Shown here: piece by piece, positions 53,701-61,660 of the stretch
How the letters are laid out: each line of letters begins with the position of its first letter
How positions within the stretch are numbered: position 1 is the first letter of the stretch
Notes under the pieces: model-generated
The model's database searches: none
What the model saw: the letters and a program-made list of their open reading frames with translations, nothing else
Told to the model about the DNA's origin: nothing
Made by a program: the position numbers and the translations under genes
From: Alphaproteobacteria bacterium
GTDB lineage: Bacteria > Pseudomonadota > Alphaproteobacteria > Ferrovibrionales > Ferrovibrionaceae
Length of the DNA stretch: 64,000 nucleotides
Assembly (NCBI GenBank): GCA_018336035.1
Contig: JAGXRD010000104.1
Span: forward strand, 28,018 to 92,017
Reading direction: 5' to 3'

Positions 53701-55038
53701 GAGCAGAAGCAGCAGACCGAAGGCGAGATCGCCGAAACCACGCAGGCGCGCGAGGCCGAAGAGGCCGCGCTCGCCGCCATGCCGCCAGAAGATGAAGTCC
53801 GCCAACTGATCGGCATGATCCGCGAGGAACTGACCGCACTGCGTCAGGCACTGGTCGAACGCCGTGCGGCGCTGGAGCAGCTGCGCCTCGATGCCCAGGC
53901 GCGCAGCCGCCGCCTCGAAGCCATCGTGATCGAGCGCCGCGCCGCCAATGCGCGTAACGAAAGCGCTTCGCAGCAGTTGGCCCAGCTTGGCGCCCGCCAG
54001 GCCGAGGCCACCGCTGAGCTGGAAAAGCTGGAGCAGATTCCGCGCGAACTCGAAACCCGCCGCAGCGCCCTGCAGGAGCAGATCGACATCGCCGAGATCG
54101 CGCGCAAGGAAGCCGCCGATCATCTGGCCAATGCGGAAAACGCGCAGCAGCTCGCCGCCCGCACGGCGCGTGAGATCGAGCAGCTGCTCGGCTCAGCCCG
54201 CGAAGCACGGGTGAAATACGAAAGCGATTTCGAGCACCAGCGCGTCAGTATCGATGAGCTGGCGATCCGCGTGCGTGAAGTGCTGGACTGCACGCTGGAT
54301 GCCGTGCTGAAAGCTGGCGAAGTGGAAGACGGCGAGGAATTCCCCGAGCTGCATGTGGTGGAAAACCGCCTCGAACGCCTCCGCAAGGAGCGCGACAATA
54401 TGGGGCCGGTCAACCTGCGCGCCGAACTCGAGGCCAACGAGGTGGAAGAGAAGCTCACCGCACTCAGCACCGAGCAGACCGACCTGGTCTCGGCGATCGA
54501 CAAGCTGCGCCAGGGCATCACCTCCTTGAACAAGGAAGGCCGCGAGCGCCTGCTCGAAGCATTCCAGAAGGTCGATGGCCATTTCCAGAAGCTGTTCGTC
54601 GAGGTCTTCGGCGGCGGCAAGGCGCATCTGCAGCTGGTTGAGAGCGACGATCCGCTGCAGGCGGGTCTCGAAATCTACGCCTCGCCGCCGGGCAAGCGCC
54701 TGCAGGTGATGTCGCTGCTCTCGGGCGGCGAGCAGGCCCTGACCGCGCTGTCGCTGCTGTTCGCGGTCTTCCTCACCAACCCGGCGCCGATCTGCGTGCT
54801 CGACGAAGTGGACGCGCCGTTGGATGACGCCAATGTCGAGCGCCTGTGCAACCTGATGGAAGCGATGGCGCGCCAGACCTCGACCATGGGCGAGGGCACG
54901 CGTTTCGTGGTGGTCACCCACCATCCGATCACGATGGCGCGCATGGACCGCCTGTTCGGCGTCACCATGGCCGAACGCGGCGTCTCGACGCTGGTCAGCG
55001 TCGACCTCGCCGGTGTCGATCATTTAAAGGCGGCGTAA
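50701..55038 (+). CDS. smc: Chromosome segregation SMC protein with extended arms
   Basis: The 1445-residue ATPase forms the core of bacterial condensin. The head parts are Walker A GPNGCGKSN (31-39), ABC signature LSGGEQ (1340-1345) and Walker B VLDEVD (D1368 and E1369). The hinge lies at about 640-775. The protein is about 290 residues longer than usual. The excess is explained by two arrays of eight 18-residue repeats, one in each coiled-coil arm (463-606 and 835-978). The start is a GTG at 50701 after AAAGGGAG. The scpA and scpB genes are not in this window. Confidence 0.96.
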   Translation: MQFTKLRLSGFKSFVEPTDFIIHPGLTGIVGPNGCGKSNLVEALRWVMGENSAKRMRGTGMDDMIFAGTATRPSRNMAEVTLTLDNKTRTAPAAFNEMEEVAITRRIEREKGSDYSINGNDVRMRDVQLLFADLASGANSPAMVSQGRVGAIINAKPTDRRMLLEEAAGISGLHSRRHEAELRLKAAESNLERVVDVIGQLDNQLQSLKRQARQASRYRNIAGQIRKTEAILFHLKHEALKNALAEAEQAMHAAEREVADRTLQVSEAHDAERIAAEALPPLRQHEAEAGARLHRLTVAREGLDAESARAQEAAEAVRARLAQISSDAERESALSQDAEETVARLATETEQLEALRAGEAEAQTAAEAAVTEAQGKVDASQTELDALTGRAAEEQAQRARLRQAIEDAGRRLERLNARLTELNAEEARLNEQTEALVEAETITAEVEAKQVAVETARQALDTVEAEHAQKIDEARQAYEAVEAEQARLIEAARAALEAVEAEHAQKIEAARQAMAGLDAEHEQKIEAARAGLAAVEGEHAQKIEAARSGLNAVEAEHAQKIEQARAGLNAVEAEQAQKIDEAREGVNAVEAEHAEKIAEARHGVEAAEAARAAQQQAEQASRDAWQGVQGELTRLKAEETGLTKLLKLDESNLFPPLIDQVTVEPGFEKALGAALADELNAATDPNAPMHWDALPPLSDAPALPFGAEPLSKYVTGAAALQRRLSQIGLVSDDADGARLRADLKLGQRLVTKSGALWRWDGFTVKAGAPTSASIKLEQRNRLADLREELRELEGKLNEAQRAYEEARQATEQAAQAERAARQGVAAAEEQRNIARQQANQVVQAAEQARNEVRQQAASVVQQAEQARNEARQQAASVVQAAEQARNDARGQAAGVVQTAERAALEARERAAQVVASAERDRQGARDQANQAIAQAERERNTAREHANQGIVTAERERNAARERANQDVARADRELGQVRDRQAEMVRREAERQSRLAALAEQKQQTEGEIAETTQAREAEEAALAAMPPEDEVRQLIGMIREELTALRQALVERRAALEQLRLDAQARSRRLEAIVIERRAANARNESASQQLAQLGARQAEATAELEKLEQIPRELETRRSALQEQIDIAEIARKEAADHLANAENAQQLAARTAREIEQLLGSAREARVKYESDFEHQRVSIDELAIRVREVLDCTLDAVLKAGEVEDGEEFPELHVVENRLERLRKERDNMGPVNLRAELEANEVEEKLTALSTEQTDLVSAIDKLRQGITSLNKEGRERLLEAFQKVDGHFQKLFVEVFGGGKAHLQLVESDDPLQAGLEIYASPPGKRLQVMSLLSGGEQALTALSLLFAVFLTNPAPICVLDEVDAPLDDANVERLCNLMEAMARQTSTMGEGTRFVVVTHHPITMARMDRLFGVTMAERGVSTLVSVDLAGVDHLKAA
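52087..52518 (+). repeat. Eight 54-bp tandem repeats in the N-terminal SMC arm
   Basis: The consensus VEAEHAQKIEAARAGLNA (18 residues) is repeated eight times in perfect phase at residues 463-606. Units 5 to 7 are most alike at the DNA level (52303-52464). All encode charged Ala-rich coiled coil. Confidence 0.92.
53203..53634 (+). repeat. Eight 54-bp tandem repeats in the C-terminal SMC arm
   Basis: The consensus RQQAASVVQAAEQARNEA (18 residues) is repeated eight times at residues 835-978, in phase. The last three units drift towards ANQ.I..AERERN.A. The total length, 432 bases, equals that of the N-terminal array. Confidence 0.92.
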
Positions 55039-55048
55039 GGGCCCTCAC

Positions 55049-55122
55049 CGTCATCCCCGCGAAAGCGGGGATCCCATTTCGTTCATTTTTTAATGGGACC
55101 CCGGGTCAAGCCCGGGGTGACG
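55049..55122. repeat. Pair of dispersed palindromes after smc
   Basis: CGTCATCCCCGC...GCGGGGATCCCATT (55049-55078) and AATGGGACCCCGGG...CCCGGGGTGACG (55092-55122) are hairpins in inverted arrangement around ATTTTTT. It is the same element type as at 2314-2404. Confidence 0.8.
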
Positions 55123-55149
55123 AGTTGTAATTTTCAGCAATCTCAATCT

Positions 55150-55191
55150 GTCATGGCCGGGCCCAAGAAGCGCTTCTTGGCCGGCCATCGA
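55150..55191. repeat. Palindrome of the GTCATGGCCGGG type
   Basis: ATGGCCGG (55153-55160) pairs with CCGGCCAT (55181-55188), with an inner stem CAAGAAG/CTTCTTG. It relates to the elements at 63.7-64.0 kb and lies between smc and the convergent pentapeptide gene. Confidence 0.65.
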
Positions 55192-55201
55192 CGTCTGAGA
55201 C

Positions 55202-56134
55202 TTACAAACTCCCCGCCGGCATGAAGCCGAAGGCGCCGTCCAGCATAGCGCCGCGGAAATCGGCGCGCTCCAGCCGCGAACGGCTCAGATTCGCATTGCG
55301 CAGATCCGTGCAGATCAGCTTGGCGCCGCTCAAGTCTGCGCCGGCGAGGTTGACCTCGCTTAAGTCTGCGCCACTGAGATCGGCCGCCGCCAGATTGGCG
55401 CCGGCGAGGTTCAGGCCATGTAGCACGGCGCGGGTGCCGCGACGGCCGTCGCTCGCCACCCATTCGGCATGCTGGGCGATGGCTTCGAGCAGATGCGCCG
55501 CCGTCATCGGCCGCGCGACCTTGCCGCCGGCGGATTCGATCATGTCGGCCATGCCGGCGCCGAGATCGGCCTTGGCGAAATTGGCCCCGCGCAGGTCGGC
55601 GCCGCGGAAGCTCACATTGTCCAGTCGCGCAAAGGCAAAGGATGTGTCCTGCAGGTTGGCCTTGTCGAAGGCCGCCTCGACCAGCGTGGCGCCCGAGAAG
55701 CTCGCGCCAGTGATCTTGGCCGAATGCAGCCGGGTGGCCTGGCTGGCGTAATCGATCGACACCTGATAGGGGCCGAGCTGTGCGTCGTTGAAGCGGGTAT
55801 TGGTCAGCACGGCGCGGCTCAAATCGGCGCCCCGCAGGTCGGCCTTGATGAAATTCGCCGCGGTCATGTCTGCCGCGCTCAGGTCGCAGGCCATCATCTC
55901 GGCTTCGGCGAAGCTGCTCTCGCGCAGATCGGCGCAGCTGAGCTTGCACATCGGCAGCGAGGCGCGGGTGAGGTTCTTGCCCATCAGCTTGATGGCGCCG
56001 AAATCGATGCGCTCGCATTGCAGGCGCTTGCCCATCTGCACCTGCTTGCCCATCGAGGAGATGAAACGCGAATGCGACTCCAGCAGATCGCTGAAGCGGG
56101 GCGGGCAGGGAGCGTAGGTGGTCAGGATCGACAT
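55202..56134 (-). CDS. Pentapeptide-repeat protein
   Basis: The 310-residue protein has two blocks of A(D/N)LXX repeats (about 60-190 and 240-300) that should form beta-helices. Between them lies H222-x2-W225 followed by a Gly/Arg-rich stretch and RAVLHGLNLAGANL, the same block-introducing motif seen twice in the 23468-24658 protein. The first 50 residues are not repeats (PCPPRFSDLLESHSRFISSM). No signal peptide is present. It stands alone after smc, on the opposite strand. Confidence 0.9.
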   Translation of the reverse strand: MSILTTYAPCPPRFSDLLESHSRFISSMGKQVQMGKRLQCERIDFGAIKLMGKNLTRASLPMCKLSCADLRESSFAEAEMMACDLSAADMTAANFIKADLRGADLSRAVLTNTRFNDAQLGPYQVSIDYASQATRLHSAKITGASFSGATLVEAAFDKANLQDTSFAFARLDNVSFRGADLRGANFAKADLGAGMADMIESAGGKVARPMTAAHLLEAIAQHAEWVASDGRRGTRAVLHGLNLAGANLAAADLSGADLSEVNLAGADLSGAKLICTDLRNANLSRSRLERADFRGAMLDGAFGFMPAGSL

Positions 56135-56259
56135 CCTGGGCGATCATCCGGCAGGGCTTCGTAACAGCCCGCAGTATGGCGCAGCCGCCCGCCGGCGGGA
56201 ACGGAAATATTCCGGCCCGGATACAACGTCAGGCTGCGAATCGCCTGATGACAGGCCTT

Positions 56260-57252
56260 TTACAGCAATCCGGCAATGACGCGGTCCGGCGGGGCATGGC
56301 CGTCAGCGAAGGTCTTGATGTTGATCAGCACCTTCTCGCCCATGTCGATGCGGCCTTCCAGCGTGGCCGAACCCATATGCGGCAGCAGGATCACGTTGTT
56401 GAGTTCCAGCAGCTTGGGGTTCACCGCCGGCTCATGCTCGAACACGTCGAGGCCGGCGCCGGCGATCTCGCCCTTGCGCAGTTTGCGCACCAGCGCGTTC
56501 TCGTCGATGATCTCGCCGCGCGCGGTATTCACCACATAGGCATGCGGCGGCAGCAGGTCGAGGCGGCGCGCCGACAGCAGGTGGAAGGTGGCCGGCGTGT
56601 GCGGGCAGTTCACCGAGATGATGTCCATGCGCGCCAGCATCTGGTCGAGGCTTTCCCAGTAGGTCGCCTCCAGCTCCTGCTCCACGCTCTCATGCACGCG
56701 CTTGCGGTTGTGATAGTGGATCGACAGGCCAAACGCCTTGGCGCGGCGCGCCACGGCCTGACCGATGCGGCCCATGCCGATGATGCCGAGCCGCTTGCCC
56801 CAGATGCGCTGGCCCAGCATCCAGGTCGGCGACCAGCCTTCCCATTTGCCCTCGCGCAGGGCCTGCGCGCCGGCGACGAGGCGGCGCGGCACGGCCAGGA
56901 TCAGCGCCATGGTCATGTCGGCGGTGTCTTCGGTCAGCACGCCCGGCGTGTTGGTGACGGTGATGCCGCGCTGACGGGCGGCGGCGAGATCGATGTGATC
57001 GACGCCGGTGCCGAAATTGGCGATCAGGCGCATGTTCGGCCCGGCATGGGCCAGCACGGCGCCGTCGATGCGGTCGGTGATGGTCGGCACCAGCACGTCG
57101 GCGGACTTCACCGCCTCGATCAGTTCGGCCTGGCTCATCGGCGCGTCGGCGATGTTCAGCCGGGTGTCGAACAGCTCCATCATCCGGGTTTCAATCGGAT
57201 CCGGCAGCTTGCCGGTCACGATCACCAGGGGGCGCTTTTTCGGCGTGGGCAT
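56260..57252 (-). CDS. D-2-hydroxyacid dehydrogenase (glyoxylate/hydroxypyruvate reductase type)
   Basis: The 330-residue enzyme has the D-isomer-specific dehydrogenase fold: RLIANFGTGVDHIDLAAARQ with the catalytic Arg following, the NAD motif LGIIGMGRIGQAVARRAKAF, SVNCPHTPATFHLL, VNTARGEIIDENALVRKLRK with Glu, and His in LLPHMGSATLEGR. The combination suggests a GyaR-like glyoxylate reductase. It stands alone; upstream is the lipoprotein gene. Confidence 0.93.
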   Translation of the reverse strand: MPTPKKRPLVIVTGKLPDPIETRMMELFDTRLNIADAPMSQAELIEAVKSADVLVPTITDRIDGAVLAHAGPNMRLIANFGTGVDHIDLAAARQRGITVTNTPGVLTEDTADMTMALILAVPRRLVAGAQALREGKWEGWSPTWMLGQRIWGKRLGIIGMGRIGQAVARRAKAFGLSIHYHNRKRVHESVEQELEATYWESLDQMLARMDIISVNCPHTPATFHLLSARRLDLLPPHAYVVNTARGEIIDENALVRKLRKGEIAGAGLDVFEHEPAVNPKLLELNNVILLPHMGSATLEGRIDMGEKVLINIKTFADGHAPPDRVIAGLL

Positions 57253-57435
57253 GACAGGCGTTTCCGCTTCCCGGCAGGAGTGTCGACGTGAGTTTCTTGG
57301 GCTTCTCTAGCAGATCGACCCGGTTGAGACAAACCCTCGCCGGGGCCTCAACCGGGTCGGAAAGCATCTGCCTAAAGTATGACCTTAGGGCAGGTCGCCC
57401 ACCCCATACGTATACGTACGGAGCGGGCGTCGGCC

Positions 57436-58062
57436 TTACCGAACGTAAAGCGGCATATACTGGCGGATATTGCGCTCCAGCTCGCGGTTGACGTCCATCA
57501 TGGTCTCGCGCACCAGCTCGTGGATCAGGCGGTCGCGGTCGTTCAGCGTCGCCTTTTCGCTCATCGAATTGGAGCGGCGCGCCGAGGCCTGGGCCTCGCC
57601 GACGCGGAAGCCGCGGGCATCGCGCACCTCGACGGCCATTTCCACCTCGGTATCGAAGCGGGCGACCTGGTCCTCGGTGAAGCTGCCGCGCAGGCCCGGC
57701 GTCTTCTTCAGGTCGATCTCGGTCACGCTGGCCTTGCGCACGATCACCGTGACGCGGTTCTGCTGGCTGTTGTCGACCGCCACGCGGTCGCGCGTCCAGC
57801 GCATCGCCACGCTGGCCGGCGGCTGCGGGATGGCCAGCTCGATATGCGGCGGCTGCGCCGTGGGCTGGTATTCCATGATGGTTTCCACCGTGCTGGCGGC
57901 AAAGGTCAGCTTCGGCTGACCGGTGAAGGCGATCTCGGGCAGGATCGACTTTTCCATCGGACCGCCGCAGGCGGCGGCCACCAGGGCGAGGCCGGCCAGA
58001 ACAAGTCCACGGGGGGCAAGCAGCCGGGGGACGGCAAACAGGCGGGCGAGGCGGGTAGACAT
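57436..58062 (-). CDS. Putative lipoprotein of unknown function
   Basis: The 208-residue precursor has a lipoprotein-type signal (LLAPRGLVLAGLALVAAACG) with the lipid-modified Cys near residue 33. The mature protein is a mixed alpha/beta domain with a terminal amphipathic helix (DRLIHELVRETMMDVNRELE). It resembles uncharacterised alphaproteobacterial lipoproteins and carries no named domain. AAGGAGA fixes the start at 58062. It lies between hslO and the hydroxyacid dehydrogenase gene on the same strand. Confidence 0.8.
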   Translation of the reverse strand: MSTRLARLFAVPRLLAPRGLVLAGLALVAAACGGPMEKSILPEIAFTGQPKLTFAASTVETIMEYQPTAQPPHIELAIPQPPASVAMRWTRDRVAVDNSQQNRVTVIVRKASVTEIDLKKTPGLRGSFTEDQVARFDTEVEMAVEVRDARGFRVGEAQASARRSNSMSEKATLNDRDRLIHELVRETMMDVNRELERNIRQYMPLYVR

Positions 58063-58227
58063 GGGTCGTTTCTCCTTGTTTTCCGCCCCCAGATAGGCGG
58101 CGAAAGTGGGCAATTTCAAGGCCCGGCCCATGACAAGCGCGGGACCCTGCGGTCCGGCGGGTGGACCGTCCTTCCCTGAAGAAACGCCTGAAAACCGGTT
58201 TTGTCGCCGGTCTCCGTGCAAGGAGGA

Positions 58228-59166
58228 TTAGTTTGCGCCGCCGGCCTGAACGCTTTCGGCGGGGAAACTGTAGCTGTCGCTGCAGAACTGGCAGGTCACG
58301 GTGATCAGGCCGTCCGGCGTGGCCATGTCGGCGATCTCGTCCGGACTGAAGGTGGACAGGATGCCCTGCACCTTGTCCTTCGAGCAGGTGCAGCGGTCCT
58401 GCAGCGGGGCAGCCTCGTAGACCCGCACGCCGTCTTCATGAAACAGGCGGAACAGCAGCTCGTTATGGCCCAGATAGGCGTCGGTCAGTTCCTCGGATTT
58501 CGTCGTGCCCAGCAGGGCGGTGACTTTCTCCCAGGCGAAGGTTCTTTCCTCCGCGGACAGCCCACCGGCCTGCTCGGGCAGCTGCTGCAGCAGGATGCCG
58601 CCGGCCCGCCAGTGTTTGCGGGCCTCGGCCGGCCCCTTGCGATGGGCGGCGCCCAGCACGATGCGCGCATTCAGCTGTTCCGACTGCGAGAAATACGCAT
58701 GCGCCGCTTCGGCCAGCGTCGCACCGGACAGGTCGACGATGCCCTGGTAACGCTCCATATCCGGCCCTTGCGGATCGATGGTGAAGGCGAGATAGCCCTT
58801 GCCGAGCAGCAGCGGCACCAGCGCGCGTTCCGAGCCGGGACCCAGTTCCAGGCCATCCAGCCGCTCGGCGTCGAAGCTGGCATAGCCGCGCAGATCGCCC
58901 GGCGTGCGGAAATCCACCACCAGGGTCGAAACCGGGCCGTCGCCCTTCGCCTGCACCGAGAAGATGCCGTCGAATTTCAGCGCGCTGGCCATGGTGGCGA
59001 CCAGCGCCGTGGCCTCGGCCAGCAGATGCGCGACCGGCTCGGGATAGTCATGGCGCGCCAGCATGCGGTCGAGCGCGGGGCCCAGCCGCACCAGTCGGCC
59101 GCGCACATCGCACTGCTCGATCTGGAACGGCAGCGACAGGTCGTCGTGAAGGGGTGCTTTACTCAC
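58228..59166 (-). CDS. hslO: Redox-regulated chaperone Hsp33
   Basis: The 312-residue protein is the oxidation-activated holdase. The C-terminal zinc site is C259-x-C261 and C292-x2-C295, 30 residues apart (RCTCSKDK and VTCQFCSD). The N-terminal domain shows SLPFQIEQCDVRGRLVRLGP. The start is probably the GTG at 59166; a weak ribosome binding site leaves this open. It follows argF by 46 bases, an arrangement seen in other alphaproteobacteria. Confidence 0.93.
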   Translation of the reverse strand: MSKAPLHDDLSLPFQIEQCDVRGRLVRLGPALDRMLARHDYPEPVAHLLAEATALVATMASALKFDGIFSVQAKGDGPVSTLVVDFRTPGDLRGYASFDAERLDGLELGPGSERALVPLLLGKGYLAFTIDPQGPDMERYQGIVDLSGATLAEAAHAYFSQSEQLNARIVLGAAHRKGPAEARKHWRAGGILLQQLPEQAGGLSAEERTFAWEKVTALLGTTKSEELTDAYLGHNELLFRLFHEDGVRVYEAAPLQDRCTCSKDKVQGILSTFSPDEIADMATPDGLITVTCQFCSDSYSFPAESVQAGGAN

Positions 59167-59212
59167 GGGGCCATTATAATGCTGGAAAGCGGGTGATCCT
59201 AGAGGACGAAAC

Positions 59213-60175
59213 TCAGGCGGTGGTTTCGGTCCCGAAACACCAGGCCAGGATCGCCTTCTGGGCATGCAGGCGGTTTTCCGCCTCGTCGAACACCACCGAC
59301 TGCGGACCGTCGATCACCTCGGCGGTCACTTCCTCGCCGCGATGCGCCGGCAGGCAGTGCATGAAGATGGCATTCGGCGCCGCCTTGCTCATCAAGGCGG
59401 CATTGACCTGGAACGGCGCCAGGATCTGGTGCCGCTTGTCGGCATCCTTCTGGCCCATCGACACCCAGGTGTCGGTGATGACGCAGGCGGCGTCGTTCAC
59501 CGCCTCGGCCGGATCGCTGACCACGCGGATCTGGCCCTGGCGCTCCTCGGCCCATTTCAGCACCTTGGGATCGGGCTGCAATTCGGGCGGGCAGGCGAGA
59601 TCGAGGCGGAAGCCGAACTGCACGGCGGCATGGATCAGCGAGGTGGCCATGTTGTTGCCGTCGCCGACCCAGGCGAGCTTCTGGCCTTTGATCGGACCCA
59701 GCTTTTCCTCAAACGTCATCACATCGGCCATCACCTGGCAGGGATGGCTGTCATCGGTCAGGCCGTTGATCACCGGCACGGAGGCATTGGCGGCCAGCTC
59801 GCGCAGGTTCTGCGCCTTGCTGGTGCGCATCATGATCGCGTCGACATTGCCCGACAGGATCTTCGCCGTATCGGCGATGCTCTCGCCGCGGCCGATCTGC
59901 AGCTCGTCGGCGCGCACCACGATGGTCTCGCCGCCGAGCTGCCGCATCGCGCTGTCGAACGACAGCCGCGTGCGGGTCGAGGGCTTCTCGAAGATCATCG
60001 CCAGAATCCGGTCACGGCCGGGGCGGTCCTTTTCCACGCTGCCCTTGGGCAGGCCCTTGCGGCCGGCCTTCATGCGCACGGCATGGCTCAGGATGCCGCG
60101 CAGCGTATCCGGCGCGAACTGGTCGAGATCGAGGAAATGGCGGATGCCCGCCTTGCTGCCCTGCCCATTGATCAT
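59213..60175 (-). CDS. argF: Ornithine carbamoyltransferase
   Basis: The 320-residue enzyme makes citrulline from ornithine and carbamoyl phosphate. Signature motifs: STRTR (66-70), HPCQ (144-147), and HCLP at 273-276. The start, ATG 60175, overlaps the argD stop (ATGA). A longer open frame upstream is a shadow inside argD. It works downstream of ArgD in arginine biosynthesis. Confidence 0.97.
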   Translation of the reverse strand: MINGQGSKAGIRHFLDLDQFAPDTLRGILSHAVRMKAGRKGLPKGSVEKDRPGRDRILAMIFEKPSTRTRLSFDSAMRQLGGETIVVRADELQIGRGESIADTAKILSGNVDAIMMRTSKAQNLRELAANASVPVINGLTDDSHPCQVMADVMTFEEKLGPIKGQKLAWVGDGNNMATSLIHAAVQFGFRLDLACPPELQPDPKVLKWAEERQGQIRVVSDPAEAVNDAACVITDTWVSMGQKDADKRHQILAPFQVNAALMSKAAPNAIFMHCLPAHRGEEVTAEVIDGPQSVVFDEAENRLHAQKAILAWCFGTETTA

Positions 60176-61371
60176 GCGGCAGCCCCGGTCGGTTCCTGGG
60201 CCTTGTCCTGCAGCTTCTGGCAGGCGGCTTCCAGCCGGCGGATGCCTTCGGCGATGTCCTTTTCCGGCACGGTCAGCGGCGGAATCAGGCGCAGCGTATT
60301 GTCGCCGGCCAGCACGCCCAGCATATGCTCGTCGCGCACGGCAGCCTGGAAGTCGGTATTCGGAATCTTCGTCTTCACGGCCATCAGGAAACCCTGGCCG
60401 CGCACATCTTCGATCACCTCGGGATAGCGATCCTTCAGCATCACCAGCTGCTGCATGAAATAGCTCGACCGCTTCTGCACGCCATCGAAGAAGCCGGGCT
60501 CCAGCATCACGTCCAGCACGGCATTGCCGGCCGTCATCGCCAGGATGTTGCCGCCGAAGGTGGTGCCATGGGTGCCGGGCGTCATGCCCTTGGAGGCTTC
60601 CTTGGTGGCGAGCACCGCGCCGACCGGGAAACCGCCGCCCAGGCCCTTGGCCAGCGACATGATATCCGGTGCGATGCCCGACCATTCATAGGCGAACAGC
60701 TTGCCGGTGCGGCCCATGCCGGTCTGCACTTCATCGAGGATCAGCAGCAGGTCATGCTCGTCGCAGAGCTGGCGCAGGCCGCGCAGCATCTCGGTCGGCA
60801 CGCTGCGGATGCCGCTTTCGCCCTGGATCGGCTCGATCATGATCGCCGCCGTCTCCGGCGTGATCGCGGCTTTCGCCGCCTTCAGGCTGAACTCGACCTG
60901 GTCGAAGCCTTCGACCTTGGGGCCGAAGCCGTCCAGATACTTGGCGTTGTTGGTCGCCGCCAGCATGGCCAGCGTGCGGCCGTGGAAGGCACCCTCGAAG
61001 GTGATGATGCGGAACTTCTCCGGTTTGCCGCTGACCGCGAAATACTTGCGCGCGCATTTCACCGCGCCTTCGTTGGCCTCGGCGCCGGAATTGCAGAAGA
61101 AGGCCTTGTCGGCAAAGGAATGGTCGACCAGCCGCTGCGCCAGCCGTTCCTGCTCCGGAATCCGGAACAGGTTCGAGGTATGCCACAGCTTGGCCGCCTG
61201 CGCCTGGATCGCCTGCACCAGATGCGGATGGGCATGGCCGAGCGCGGTCACCGCGATGCCGGAGCCGAAGTCGAGATAACGTCGACCATCGGCGGTGTAG
61301 AGGTAGGAACCCTCGCCCCGCTCGAACGCAAGGTCCTGCCTCGCGTAGGTCGACATCAATGCTTCGCTCAC
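60172..61371 (-). CDS. argD: Acetylornithine aminotransferase
   Basis: The 399-residue class III PLP enzyme has [60 protein letters not shown] with the PLP-ring Asp, and the Schiff-base Lys in [17 protein letters not shown]. It makes N-acetylornithine and may also serve in lysine synthesis. It is first in the argD-argF-hslO group; the 289 bases upstream hold a hairpin. Confidence 0.95.
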   Translation of the reverse strand: MSEALMSTYARQDLAFERGEGSYLYTADGRRYLDFGSGIAVTALGHAHPHLVQAIQAQAAKLWHTSNLFRIPEQERLAQRLVDHSFADKAFFCNSGAEANEGAVKCARKYFAVSGKPEKFRIITFEGAFHGRTLAMLAATNNAKYLDGFGPKVEGFDQVEFSLKAAKAAITPETAAIMIEPIQGESGIRSVPTEMLRGLRQLCDEHDLLLILDEVQTGMGRTGKLFAYEWSGIAPDIMSLAKGLGGGFPVGAVLATKEASKGMTPGTHGTTFGGNILAMTAGNAVLDVMLEPGFFDGVQKRSSYFMQQLVMLKDRYPEVIEDVRGQGFLMAVKTKIPNTDFQAAVRDEHMLGVLAGDNTLRLIPPLTVPEKDIAEGIRRLEAACQKLQDKAQEPTGAAA

Positions 61372-61426
61372 GACACCTCTCCTTGATCGATGGGGCTCAG
61401 ACAGCCCAAACCCCAGAAAATAACGA

Positions 61427-61460
61427 CGCCAGCACCGGGTTTTACGCGACCGGGCTGGCG
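61427..61460. other. Hairpin in the argD leader region
   Basis: CGCCAGC-A-CCGG (61427-61438) pairs with CCGG-GCTGGCG (61450-61460), with one bulged A. It lies within the 289-base gap between the divergent argD and alcohol dehydrogenase starts. It has no T run, so regulation or pausing is possible. Confidence 0.45.
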
Positions 61461-61660
61461 TAAGACCGGATTCTACGGGCCGCTAAGGCCTTGTGTCAAT
61501 TGAGCGAATGTATGGGCGCAATGGTTGCCGGATGGTTTCCGCAACTGCCCGGAAAGACGGCAGAAACTGCCGTAACGACAGGGCATTCCGGCTCTGGCAG
61601 GGGGGCTGCCGGCCGGGCTAATGTTCGGAAAACACAGCCAGAATGACCGGAGGACCCGCC

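Noticed and set aside
50593..54123. A 1176-codon open frame on the strand opposite smc
   Set aside because: It lies wholly antisense to a clear SMC; its repetitive Phe/Leu/Gly content mirrors the 54-bp repeats, and high GC at third positions removes stops from this frame.
55143..56147. Alternative 334-codon frame over the second pentapeptide gene
   Set aside because: It is rich in Arg and Gln without pentapeptide periodicity, whereas the frame 55202-56134 is a clear pentapeptide protein.
59213..60685. A longer argF reading frame of 490 codons
   Set aside because: The N-terminal 170 codons are out-of-frame argD; ATG 60175 overlaps the argD stop and gives the standard enzyme.
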